Assembly (NCBI RefSeq): GCF_022811725.1
Contig: NZ_CP094527.1
Coordinates: forward strand, 7,936,001 to 8,000,000
DNA from: Mucilaginibacter sp. SMC90
GTDB taxonomy: Bacteria > Bacteroidota > Bacteroidia > Sphingobacteriales > Sphingobacteriaceae
Reading direction: 5' to 3'
DNA: 64,000 bases
Shown: positions 40,864 to 48,560 of the stretch, piece by piece
How the letters are laid out: every line of letters starts with the position of its first letter
How positions within the stretch are numbered: position 1 is the stretch's first letter
Translations under genes and position numbers: made by a program
The notes under the pieces: model-generated
The model's database searches: none
What the model saw: the letters and a program-made list of their open reading frames with translations, nothing else
What the model was told of the DNA's origin: nothing

Positions 40864-42135
40864 CTAATCTATCCACTCAAACTTAGTATAAGGCACAAGT
40901 ACCTCCGGCACTTTAATTCCTTTTTCAGTTTGATTGTTTTCCAACAACGTAGCAACAATACGAGGCAGGGCAAGCGCACTGCCATTCAATGTATGTGCCA
41001 ATTGGGTTTTACCATCGGCATTACGGAAACGCAGTTTAAGCCTGTTGCTCTGAAAAGTTTCGAAGTTTGATACTGATGAAACTTCCAGCCAGCGTTGCTG
41101 TGCCGCGCTCCAGGTTTCCATGTCGTAGGTTAACGCCGAGCCAAAACCCATATCACCACCGCAAAGGCGCAATACGCGGTATGGCAAGCCTAATTTTTGT
41201 AACAAGCCTTGCACATGGCTGCTCATCTGCTCCAAAATTTCGTATGATTTATCGGGATGGGCTATAGTTACAATTTCCACCTTATCAAACTGGTGTAAAC
41301 GGTTCAGGCCGCGCACGTGCGAACCATAAGAACCCGCTTCACGGCGGAAACATGGCGTATGACCACAATTACGTACCGGCAACTGATCTTCTTTTAATAT
41401 CACCTCGCGGTACAGGTTGGTGATAGGTACCTCGGCAGTAGGGATCAGGTACAGGTTATCAACACCTACATGGTACATCTGCCCTTCTTTGTCCGGCAAT
41501 TGTGAAGTACCGAAACCTGATGCTTCGTTTACCATTAAAGGCACGCTTACTTCGCTGTAGCCTGCTTTTTCGGCTTCGTCAATAAAGTAATTGATCAAAG
41601 CGCGTTGCAGCTTAGCACCTTTATTTTTATATACAGGGAAACCGGCTCCGGTTATTTTAACGCCCAGTTCAAAATCAATCAGGTTGTATTTTGCAGCAAG
41701 CTCCCAGTGTGGTAAAGCATCAGCTGGTAACTCGGGTTTTATGCCGTTCTCTAACACCACTTCGTTATCCTCGGGAGTTAAGCCTTTAGGCACCGAGCTA
41801 TGAGGCAGGTTAGGCAGCAATACTAATTTTTGATATAACTCTTCCTCGGTAATAGTAAGCAGTTCACCAAGCTTTTTGATCTCTTCCTTCCAGGCACCTG
41901 TTTTGCCTTTAAGACCTTCTGCTTCTTCTTTTTTACCGGCGCGCATCAGCTCGCCAATCTGTTTTGCAGCTGCATTGGCCTCGGCCGAAACATTATCCAT
42001 ACTGGTTTGAGTGGAGCGACGTTTGTCGTCCAGTTCAATTATTTCATCAACCAGTTGGGGCTGTTTAAAATTTTTTACAGCCAAACGTTCCAAAACCTGT
42101 TCCCGGTTATCACGGATATAACTAACTTGCAGCAT
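40864..42135 (-). CDS. serS: Seryl-tRNA synthetase
   Basis: 423 aa. The N-terminal two-helix coiled coil (about 30-105), which grips the tRNA-Ser long arm, is followed by a class II catalytic core: TAEVPITNLYR (serine site/motif 1 region), RNCGHTPCFRREAGSYG (motif 2) and LNGSALALPRIVATLLENNQ (motif 3). All in normal order and length. It charges tRNA-Ser. A TATCTTTG -7 element lies just ahead of the start. Confidence 0.97.
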   Translation of the reverse strand: MLQVSYIRDNREQVLERLAVKNFKQPQLVDEIIELDDKRRSTQTSMDNVSAEANAAAKQIGELMRAGKKEEAEGLKGKTGAWKEEIKKLGELLTITEEELYQKLVLLPNLPHSSVPKGLTPEDNEVVLENGIKPELPADALPHWELAAKYNLIDFELGVKITGAGFPVYKNKGAKLQRALINYFIDEAEKAGYSEVSVPLMVNEASGFGTSQLPDKEGQMYHVGVDNLYLIPTAEVPITNLYREVILKEDQLPVRNCGHTPCFRREAGSYGSHVRGLNRLHQFDKVEIVTIAHPDKSYEILEQMSSHVQGLLQKLGLPYRVLRLCGGDMGFGSALTYDMETWSAAQQRWLEVSSVSNFETFQSNRLKLRFRNADGKTQLAHTLNGSALALPRIVATLLENNQTEKGIKVPEVLVPYTKFEWID

Positions 42136-42151
42136 TATTTTATTTTTTAGG

Positions 42152-42159
42152 CAAAGATA
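42152..42159 (-). promoter_or_regulatory. -7 element of serS
   Basis: TATCTTTG on the minus strand, 17 bp before the serS start, a full match to TAnnTTTG. No clear -33 TTG at the usual distance. Confidence 0.45.
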
Positions 42160-42173
42160 TAATTAGTTCATTG

Positions 42174-42257
42174 TTTATGGTTCATAGTTCATAGCTGATT
42201 TATGAAATTTAAAAACCATCAACCAATATCCATGAACTATGATCTATGAACCATGAA
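42174..42257. repeat. Inverted TTCATAG/CTATGAA repeat between serS and rsmI
   Basis: TATGGTTCATAGTTCATAG (42176-42194) pairs with CATGAACTATGATCTATGAA and CCATGAAC (42230-42257). The rsmI start codon (42253) is in the right arm. Confidence 0.65.
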
Positions 42258-42981
42258 CAACCCAATAGGTAAACTATACTTAGTCCCCACCCCGATAGGT
42301 AATCTGGAGGATATGACCTTCAGGGCTATCCGCGTGTTGAAGGAGGTGGATCTGATACTGGCCGAAGATACCCGCACTTCTGCCCCGATGCTGAAACACT
42401 TCGAGATCCATCAAAAAGTATTTGCACATCATCAGCACAATGAGCACCAATCAAGCAACGAGATCATTAAGTTTTTGCTGCAAGGGAAAAATATCGCGCT
42501 TATCTCTGATGCAGGTACACCCGCTATATCCGATCCGGGTTTTTTCCTGGTACGAGAGGCTTTAAAGTTTAATATCGCTGTGGAATGCCTGCCAGGTGCT
42601 ACAGCTTTTGTACCCGCGCTGGTTAATTCCGGCTTCCCTACCGATAAGTTTTGTTTCGAAGGGTTTTTGCCGTTGAAAAAAGGCCGCCAAACCCGGTATA
42701 AGTTTTTGGCCGAAGAAGAGCGGACCATCATACTATACGAGTCGCCCCACCGTTTGTTAAAAACGCTGGATGAGATGGCAACTTATTTCGGGGCCGACAG
42801 GCAGATCTCGGTATCGCGCGAGCTTACCAAAATGTTTGAAGAAACCGTGCGGGGTACTGTGCTTGAAGTAAAACAGTACTTTGAAACACACCCTATGAAA
42901 GGCGAGTTTGTAATGTGTGTTGCCGGTGCGGCAGCTAAACCTGCAAAGGGAAAGTATGACAGGGACGAGGAGGAAGAGTAG
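42253..42981 (+). CDS. rsmI: 16S rRNA (cytidine1402-2'-O)-methyltransferase
   Basis: 242 aa. Family signature LYLVPTPIGNLEDMTFRA at the start, then the SAM-binding ISDAGTPAISDPG and LPGATAFVPALVNSG blocks of the tetrapyrrole-methylase-type fold, and ALKF/SPHR-LLKT segments. It methylates the ribose of C1402 in 16S rRNA (decoding centre). The start ATG lies within a repeat arm but fits the family length exactly. The acidic tail (DRDEEEE) is slightly unusual. Confidence 0.95.
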   Translation: MNNPIGKLYLVPTPIGNLEDMTFRAIRVLKEVDLILAEDTRTSAPMLKHFEIHQKVFAHHQHNEHQSSNEIIKFLLQGKNIALISDAGTPAISDPGFFLVREALKFNIAVECLPGATAFVPALVNSGFPTDKFCFEGFLPLKKGRQTRYKFLAEEERTIILYESPHRLLKTLDEMATYFGADRQISVSRELTKMFEETVRGTVLEVKQYFETHPMKGEFVMCVAGAAAKPAKGKYDRDEEEE

Positions 42982-42997
42982 CCTATAAGCACAAACC

Positions 42998-43083
42998 ATG
43001 TCATTGCGAGGTACGAAGCAATCGCATGCTATACAGGGCTGCTTTGCTTCAGTGCGATTGCCGCGCTGCGCTCGCAATGACAT
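42998..43083. repeat. REP-like palindromic repeat, family A, copy 5
   Basis: ATGTCATTGCGAGGTACGAA... to ...GCTCGCAATGACAT. Starts 16 bp after rsmI stop. A single half-site GTCATTGCGAGGA follows at 43111-43123. Confidence 0.87.
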
Positions 43084-43134
43084 AGTTAATATAAGTAAAT
43101 AAATAAACTCGTCATTGCGAGGATATTACCCTAC

Positions 43135-44769
43135 ATGAAAAAAAACATACCATTAGCCATACTATCGGGCTTACTTTTGTGGATAGCCTGGCCGCCTACC
43201 CCTTATACTACCTTTTTACTTTTTATAGGCTTTGTGCCTATGCTGCTGGCTATTGAAAACATCATTAATGATGATAAACCCAAAAAGGGTAAACGGGTTT
43301 TTAATTTAAGCTTCATAGGCTTTTTTATCTGGAACTCATTATCCGTTTATTGGGTTTATAACGCGCTTAAAATAGTTGGCGAACTGGTGGCCGTCCCTAT
43401 TACGCTTATCCCCTATTCGCTTGGGCCGTTGCTGATGGCTGCCGCTTTCTGGTTATATTACCGCTTCAGGCTGGTTGCTCCCCGCTGGATAGCACTCATT
43501 GGCCTGGTTTGTTTTTGGATAGGGTACGAATATCTGCACCAAAGCTGGGACCTTTATTTCCCATGGATGACACTTGGCAATGGTTTTGCCGTAGCTCATC
43601 AGTGGGTTCAATGGTATCAATATACCGGCGTATACGGCGGTACGGTATGGATCTGGGCTGTGAATATCCTGGCTTTTTTAATTTATACTGGCTTTCGCGA
43701 AGCACAGGCTAAAAACACCCGATTGTCATTGTCTGCAGCTTTGCTGATTGTTATCATAGTGCCTATCGGCTACTCATTATCCGTTTACAGCAATTATGTT
43801 GAGGAAGTAAATCCATCAAATATTGTTGTTGCCCAGCCTAATATCGATCCCTATGAAAAAGATGGCACCATCCCTCCTGCTTTGCAGGTTGATATCCTCA
43901 TCCATCTTTCAAGGCAGGTGGCTCAACCTAATACAGAATTTTTTATCTGGCCCGAAACGGCCATTCCAGCACCTGTTTATATTAATGAAGACCAGATAGG
44001 CCAAAACAACTTTGTTAAGCAAGCCCAGTTTTTTTTACGCAAGTACCCCAATGGCAACCTGGTTACCGGTGCCGAAACGTACAGGCTTTATAACAACAGG
44101 GCTACGCCAACAGCGGTTCCATCACCATTTGGCGGCGACCAGTTTGCTGATTTTTACAGCACAGCCCTCAACTTAGAAAACGGCGACCGCATCCAAACGT
44201 ATCACAAATCGCGCTTTGTACCTGGGGCCGAATCAATGCCTTTTGGCGAAACACTATCGTTTCTTAAACCTGTTTTTGAGCATTTAGGCGGAGCTACCGG
44301 CAACTATGCTCCCGACAAGGATGCGAAAGTACTTTACTCGCAAAGCGGCATCGGCGTTGATCCTGTTATTTGCTATGAATCGATATGGGGAGGCTATATT
44401 GCCCGCTCCGTTAAAAAAGGGGCACAATTTATTGCCATTATTACCAACGATGGCTGGTGGGAAAACACATCTGGTAAAGACCAGCATTTAGACTACGCCA
44501 AACTTCGCGCTATTGAAACCCGTCGCTGGGTATGCCAGTCGGCCAATACCGGTATTTCCGGTTTCATCAACCAACGCGGCGACATAGTTAAGCACACCGA
44601 ATGGTGGACCAAAACCGCCATTAAACAGGATATCAACCTTAACAGCGAGCTTACATTTTACGTTAAACACGGAGACTATATTCCGCAAAGCGGGAGTGTG
44701 CTGGCGGGCGTTGGTATATTATTTTTACTTGGGATGAGGCTGAGGAAAAAACAGGCAATAACTGCCTAA
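43135..44769 (+). CDS. lnt: Apolipoprotein N-acyltransferase
   Basis: 544 aa. About seven membrane helices in the first 225 residues, then a nitrilase-like domain. Catalytic triad: Glu in FIWPETAIP, a Lys in the QTYHKSRFVPGAE region and Cys in VICYESIWGG. It adds the third acyl chain to the N-terminal Cys of lipoproteins in the inner membrane before Lol transport. The many lipoproteins in this window depend on it. Ends with a membrane helix and LRKKQ. Confidence 0.95.
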   Translation: MKKNIPLAILSGLLLWIAWPPTPYTTFLLFIGFVPMLLAIENIINDDKPKKGKRVFNLSFIGFFIWNSLSVYWVYNALKIVGELVAVPITLIPYSLGPLLMAAAFWLYYRFRLVAPRWIALIGLVCFWIGYEYLHQSWDLYFPWMTLGNGFAVAHQWVQWYQYTGVYGGTVWIWAVNILAFLIYTGFREAQAKNTRLSLSAALLIVIIVPIGYSLSVYSNYVEEVNPSNIVVAQPNIDPYEKDGTIPPALQVDILIHLSRQVAQPNTEFFIWPETAIPAPVYINEDQIGQNNFVKQAQFFLRKYPNGNLVTGAETYRLYNNRATPTAVPSPFGGDQFADFYSTALNLENGDRIQTYHKSRFVPGAESMPFGETLSFLKPVFEHLGGATGNYAPDKDAKVLYSQSGIGVDPVICYESIWGGYIARSVKKGAQFIAIITNDGWWENTSGKDQHLDYAKLRAIETRRWVCQSANTGISGFINQRGDIVKHTEWWTKTAIKQDINLNSELTFYVKHGDYIPQSGSVLAGVGILFLLGMRLRKKQAITA

Positions 44770-44781
44770 GTAATAAAAGAC

Positions 44782-45363
44782 TTAATCAAGCACCGACAGG
44801 GTAGTTTTTATAATATCATCAAAAAAAGCCTTGTCGGCTGTTGCCTTGGCCGATACCTGCATGCCACGTACCGCGTTAATAATGAAGCGGGCAAGTGCAA
44901 GGGCATCCTGGGTTTTATGGATCTCGCCGCTGTCCTGCCCTTTTTTAACGGCAAGATAAATGGCTTTTTCAAACTGCTGCTCGTTACGGCATACCATCTC
45001 CTTCACTTCAGTGTCGTGTGCTGCAAGCTCAATTTCGGCGTTTACCATGAAGCAGCCCTTGCGCTGTTCATCTTCTAATAACGCGCTTGTGGTAAGCTCT
45101 AAAAGCTTTTTTATTGCTTCTTTAGCCGATGCTTCATCTTTTATGATGCTGCACATCTGGTCGTCCCCGGCTTTTTGATAACTGTCCAGGGCCTTAATAT
45201 ACAAAGCGTGTTTATCGCCAAAGGTATCGTACAGGCTTGACCGGCTTATACCTAAACCTTCCACCAGATCCTGCATTGATGTACCGTTGTAGCCTTTATG
45301 CCAAAAAATACAAACGGCCTTGCTCAATACCTCGGCTTCATCAAAATCTTTACTTCGTGCCAT
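44782..45363 (-). CDS. TetR/AcrR-family regulator
   Basis: 193 aa. N-terminal HTH: VCIFWHKGYNGTSMQDLVEGLGISRSSLYDTFGDKHALY, the normal TetR pattern. The C-terminal domain (ligand pocket and dimer face) is of the TetR_C type with FIINAVRGMQVSAKA. It is downstream of an SDR gene whose promoter carries two perfect 14-bp palindromes of the TetR-operator kind, so it probably represses that gene. Convergent with lnt. Confidence 0.9.
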   Translation of the reverse strand: MARSKDFDEAEVLSKAVCIFWHKGYNGTSMQDLVEGLGISRSSLYDTFGDKHALYIKALDSYQKAGDDQMCSIIKDEASAKEAIKKLLELTTSALLEDEQRKGCFMVNAEIELAAHDTEVKEMVCRNEQQFEKAIYLAVKKGQDSGEIHKTQDALALARFIINAVRGMQVSAKATADKAFFDDIIKTTLSVLD

Positions 45364-45371
45364 AACAGAAA

Positions 45372-45396
45372 AGCTTTACCCGTTTCGGGCAAAGCT
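45372..45396. promoter_or_regulatory. Inverted repeat just ahead of the TetR gene
   Basis: AGCTTTaCCCG-ttt-CGGGcAAAGCT, 9 bp upstream of the TetR start. It could be an attenuator-like hairpin or a partial terminator of the SDR transcript. Confidence 0.5.
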
Positions 45397-45430
45397 ATTC
45401 ATTTTTAGTTAATTGTTAATAATGTATGTC

Positions 45431-45515
45431 CCTTATAGCTCGATGAACTATAAGAGGCACCTAAAGCATCATGCCCTTCAACTTCTAAAAGTGCCCATCG
45501 GCAGGTGCCCCCTTC
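45431..45515. repeat. Hairpin-rich spacer between SDR and TetR genes
   Basis: CTTATAG-ctcgatgaa-CTATAAG is followed by GGCACCT, which pairs with AGGTGCC near 45504-45511. It is a folded repeat or end-of-transcript structure. Confidence 0.5.
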
Positions 45516-45525
45516 TGTGGCTTTC

Positions 45526-46275
45526 TTATCTTACGCCGCCGCTGGCAATGATAATTTCGCCGGTTAACCAACGTGAATCATCAGAAGCAAGGAACACTGC
45601 AATTGGCGCAATATCATCCGGCTGACCAATACGGCCAAGCGGTGTGGTTTTTTCTATCTCCACCTGGAAATCGCTACCAATAAACCCGGCAGTGTGTGTA
45701 CCTTCGGTTTCAACCATACCCGGGTTGATAGCATTAACACGTATTTTTTTAGGGCCAAGCTCTTTTGATAATACCTGTGTAATAGAATCAACCGCGCCCT
45801 TAGTTCCTGTATAAATAGCGCTTTGCGGCGGAGTGATACGTGTAACAGTTGAGCTAACATTTATTATACTGCCTCCTTTATCGCCAAAGCTGTTAACTGC
45901 CGCCTGTGATGCAAGTAATAAACCAAGCACGTTGGTATTAAACTGGCGGTGAAATTCATCTTCGGTAACCGCTTCAATTGGTGTAAATTGATATACACCT
46001 GCGTTGTTTACTAAAACATCAACACCGCCAAAAGCTGCGTTGGTTTCTGCAAAAAGGCGGTCGACATCGGCTTTTACTGCTACGCTGCCTTGTACCGCAA
46101 TAGCTTTACCGCCGTTAGCAGTAATTTCAGCTACCACTTTATCAGCACCTGTTTTGTCTGATGCATAATTTACTACTACTGCTGCACCTTCTGAAGCGAG
46201 ACTTTTAGCTATGCCTGCGCCGATACCTTTTGATGCTCCTGTTACAACTGCAACTTTGTTCTCTAATTTTTTCAT
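45526..46275 (-). CDS. SDR-family oxidoreductase
   Basis: 249 aa from the ATG at 46275. TGASKGIG cofactor motif near residue 12, NNAG, and a Ser...YTGTKG catalytic segment (Tyr-x3-Lys with Gly instead of Ala before Lys+1). Classical 3-oxoacyl-ACP-reductase-like or glucose-dehydrogenase-like SDR; the substrate is not clear. Its promoter has two TetR-type operators, and it may share a transcript with the TetR gene; such pairs often respond to electrophiles or quinones. Confidence 0.85.
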   Translation of the reverse strand: MKKLENKVAVVTGASKGIGAGIAKSLASEGAAVVVNYASDKTGADKVVAEITANGGKAIAVQGSVAVKADVDRLFAETNAAFGGVDVLVNNAGVYQFTPIEAVTEDEFHRQFNTNVLGLLLASQAAVNSFGDKGGSIINVSSTVTRITPPQSAIYTGTKGAVDSITQVLSKELGPKKIRVNAINPGMVETEGTHTAGFIGSDFQVEIEKTTPLGRIGQPDDIAPIAVFLASDDSRWLTGEIIIASGGVR

Positions 46276-46300
46276 TTTCTGGAAGATTAATTTCAATTTT

Positions 46301-46348
46301 GGAATAATCGTTCCACAAATGTAAAATCAATTTCGGAACAACCGTTCC
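46301..46348. promoter_or_regulatory. Two palindromic operators upstream of the SDR gene
   Basis: GGAATAATCGTTCC (46301-46314) and GGAACAACCGTTCC (46335-46348): same pattern GGAA-YAAYCG-TTCC, 34 bp apart. The second is extended by AAATCAATTT/AAATTGATTT arms. They lie 26-73 bp upstream of the SDR start, right where a repressor would block RNA polymerase. Confidence 0.8.
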
Positions 46349-46514
46349 TAAATTGATTTTTATTATCCTGGGATGACAAAAGAGATATAACTGGTCATAT
46401 TAAAACCTCCATAAACAAAAGGGATAATTCCGGGAGAGCTTATGGGTCCATTGCCGTTAACTTAAAGAAAAAGCTCCTCAAAAGCGTGGGATTGTGCGAT
46501 TCCACTCTTGAGAG

Positions 46515-46707
46515 CAGGGCTGTTGCATTCTAATATATAGTCGCAAGTTCAAGCGTCTTTCACTTGAATTATTACTCAGGTAAGCGTCCACGCTTACCTT
46601 TTTGATATTGTTACGCGAGCGTGGACGCTCAAAAAAAGCCAACACTCGAGCGTGGACGCTCGACCGTGCGATTTTTAAGCTCATTGAATTAGAATGCAAT
46701 AACCCTT
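46515..46707. mobile_element. MITE-like element 1 with 10-bp target duplication
   Basis: Ends GGGCTGTTGCATTCTAAT and (inverted) ATTAGAATGCAATAACCC, 16 of 18 positions paired. CTCTTGAGAG flanks it on both sides (46505-46514 and 46708-46717), the likely target duplication. Inside are several tight stems: AAGCGTCCACGCTT, GAGCGTGGACGCTC and CGAGCGTGGACGCTCG. No ORF of note, so no transposase. Confidence 0.7.
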
Positions 46708-46804
46708 CTCTTGAGAGGGGTGGAGGGATGTGTTATTCTACGTGCGGCTTATCGCTTGTATAGCACACCCCTGCTACAACACGTTCCTACACGCCCCCCT
46801 TGAG

Positions 46805-47069
46805 TTTAAGTTAACCCACAAAATTGTTTTGTCGTTTAATCAGCAAGGTGTTTGTTTTGATCCTCTGGTTCAAAGGGTATTTCTATACTTTTTATCCTAC
46901 AAACCTTTTGCACCTCCGGTGCATCTGTCCTTAAGCATTAATTAGTACCTGATTATATTATAAAACCAGCGGGGCCACGTGTTTATAGCCCTAAAAGAGT
47001 AGATTTTTTGGCTCCATAGGTGCCTCCTATTGAAATTTCAGGTTGGCTGATTTTGTGGGTTAACTTAAA
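46805..47069. mobile_element. MITE-like element 2, copy 2
   Basis: 265 bp with perfect 20-bp inverted ends TTTAAGTTAACCCACAAAAT. Flanks are CCCCCTTGAG and CTCTCGAGAG, again the palindromic tip of family B. Shares the right-hand half with the copy at 36023-36291 (GGGGCCACGTGTTTATAG, AGGTGCCTCCTATT). Confidence 0.75.
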
Positions 47070-47139
47070 CTCTCGAGAGGGGATTTTAAAAGGTTTGCGC
47101 CAACTTACTCCCTTAAGTTAACGGCTAAGATAAAGGGCC

Positions 47140-47250
47140 GGGCGAAAGAGATATTATACGCCATACGTTATGGCTGAATAACCTGATTAGGCAATTGAGT
47201 ATAATTTCTCCTCAGGCCCGGCGCAGCTCTTGCTTGTTCGTCGAAATGAT
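47140..47250. repeat. Degenerate TCATTTCGACGAA-type repeat
   Basis: GGGCCGGGCGAAAGAGAT... pairs loosely with ATTTCTCCTCAGGCCCGG, and TTCGTCGAAATGATA closes it. Related to the inside of the element at 1749-1986. Confidence 0.45.
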
Positions 47251-47275
47251 AATTGGTTTCCTTATTGTAAACTCC

Positions 47276-48142
47276 TTACTCTTCTGTTGCCATTTCGTTC
47301 CTTTTCAGGATAAAGGCCATCAGGTCGTTTATGGGATGTTTGATGATCTTGCCGGTTTTTACACCATGCAAATGGCATAAGGATGTCAGCTCGTCGGCAA
47401 ATGAATAAGCTATAGAGCCAACAAAGTGGCATTTATATTTATGATATTCGGGGTACGATTTAATATTGCTTTCAATAAATTCAACCAGGCCCTCAACCAG
47501 CATAGAGTGGCCATATTCGGTAGTTTTTATTTCGCTAACAAACTTGCTGAATGATGCCAGGTAGGTATTAGCATTAGGTTTTTGATAAACGTTTTTGATT
47601 ACTATCTCCTTGTTAAGATGGTAAGCTTTATCAAATTTTTGGCTAATTTCATATGGCATATTACCGTATAAAAAATCGATAATCAGCTTTTTGCCAAACC
47701 AGGTGCCCGATCCTTCATCGCCTAAAACAAAACCAAGGCCATGCTGCCCGTCGTAAATATCTTCGCCGTCGAAAAAAGAGATATTGCTGCCCGTTCCCAT
47801 TACACAACAAATTCCCTTTTCCTGTCCACAGGTAGCATAAGCACAGCCAAGCAGGTCGCTGTCAACACTGATATAAGCCTTACTAAAATGAGTGCTCAGG
47901 GCATTTGAAACAATCTCATGCCTGTCGGGACTGCTGCACCCCGCTCCAAAAAAATAGATCTCGGATATTTCGGCGGCAAGCGCCACCATTTCAGGGGCCT
48001 GCTCCTGTACAATACGGGCTATCTCCTTTTCGGTTAAAAAATACGGGTTTAACCCGGCAGTAAGGAACGAGCGGGTTTCCTGGTCTGAAACGGTCAGCAG
48101 CCAGTCGGTTTTTGATGAGCCGCTATCTGCAACTAATATCAT
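47276..48142 (-). CDS. BadF/BadG-type ATPase, probable N-acetylglucosamine kinase
   Basis: 288 aa from the ATG at 48142, overlapping the receiver stop as ATGA. ASKHA fold: DSGSSKTDW near the start (phosphate 1), GTGSNISFFDG and GDEGSGTWFGKKL (adenosine/phosphate 2). Bacteroidota members of this group are usually annotated as N-acetylglucosamine or glucosamine kinases for wall-sugar recycling; no direct sugar-site evidence here. Coupled to a receiver gene, an odd pairing. Confidence 0.8.
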   Translation of the reverse strand: MILVADSGSSKTDWLLTVSDQETRSFLTAGLNPYFLTEKEIARIVQEQAPEMVALAAEISEIYFFGAGCSSPDRHEIVSNALSTHFSKAYISVDSDLLGCAYATCGQEKGICCVMGTGSNISFFDGEDIYDGQHGLGFVLGDEGSGTWFGKKLIIDFLYGNMPYEISQKFDKAYHLNKEIVIKNVYQKPNANTYLASFSKFVSEIKTTEYGHSMLVEGLVEFIESNIKSYPEYHKYKCHFVGSIAYSFADELTSLCHLHGVKTGKIIKHPINDLMAFILKRNEMATEE

Positions 48143-48519
48143 TGACAAATTTCCTCGAGCGCTTTAACAGTAAGTGGCTTATGAATAAACTGGGTAATAT
48201 GTTTATTATCGCTTGATTGCTTCATATCTGTGGGATCAAGTGATGATGATAACATATATATTTTAATTCCTTTTTTAGCAATTTCCAACCCATCATATTC
48301 GTGCAGAAACTCAAAGCCGCTCATCATTGGCATCCTGATATCCAAAAAGATAACGTCGGGATTCACCGACCCATCTCGTAATGATTCAATAGCCTCCATC
48401 GGCGATTGGCGCACAATGATCTTTTCTGCAAAATTACTACTCTCTAAAACTCTCCGCGTTATAAAGTTATCAATGTAGTTATCATCAATAAGCAGGCAGG
48501 TTTTAAAAGGGGTAGTCAT
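48139..48519 (-). CDS. Single-domain response regulator
   Basis: 126 aa, receiver only. Acidic pocket Asp12/Asp13, phospho-acceptor Asp60 in FLDIRMP, Ser91-Ser92 at the switch site and Lys114 in HKPL. No output domain, so it would act by protein contact (CheY-like) or as a phospho-relay step. It follows the efflux operon by 42 bp; no histidine kinase is near. Confidence 0.9.
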   Translation of the reverse strand: MTTPFKTCLLIDDNYIDNFITRRVLESSNFAEKIIVRQSPMEAIESLRDGSVNPDVIFLDIRMPMMSGFEFLHEYDGLEIAKKGIKIYMLSSSLDPTDMKQSSDNKHITQFIHKPLTVKALEEICQ

Positions 48520-48560
48520 GTTTCAAAAATAAGTTTTTAAACCTATTATTAAAATATTTT

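Larger units (their letters stand above)
46496..47086. repeat. Family B palindrome broken by two nested MITE-like elements
   Basis: The outer repeat runs GCGATTCCACTCTTGAGAG ... AGGGGTGGAGGGATGTG ... AGCACACCCCTGCT ... ACGCCCCCCTTGAG ... CTCTCGAGAGGGGATT. Compared with the intact copy at 24016-24130, it is interrupted at 46515-46707 and at 46805-47069. No gene is present. Confidence 0.75.

Noticed and set aside
46478..46699. Minus-strand frame across MITE-like element 1
   Set aside because: Encoded wholly by repeat DNA; its start and stop are set by the repeat, with no family or signal.
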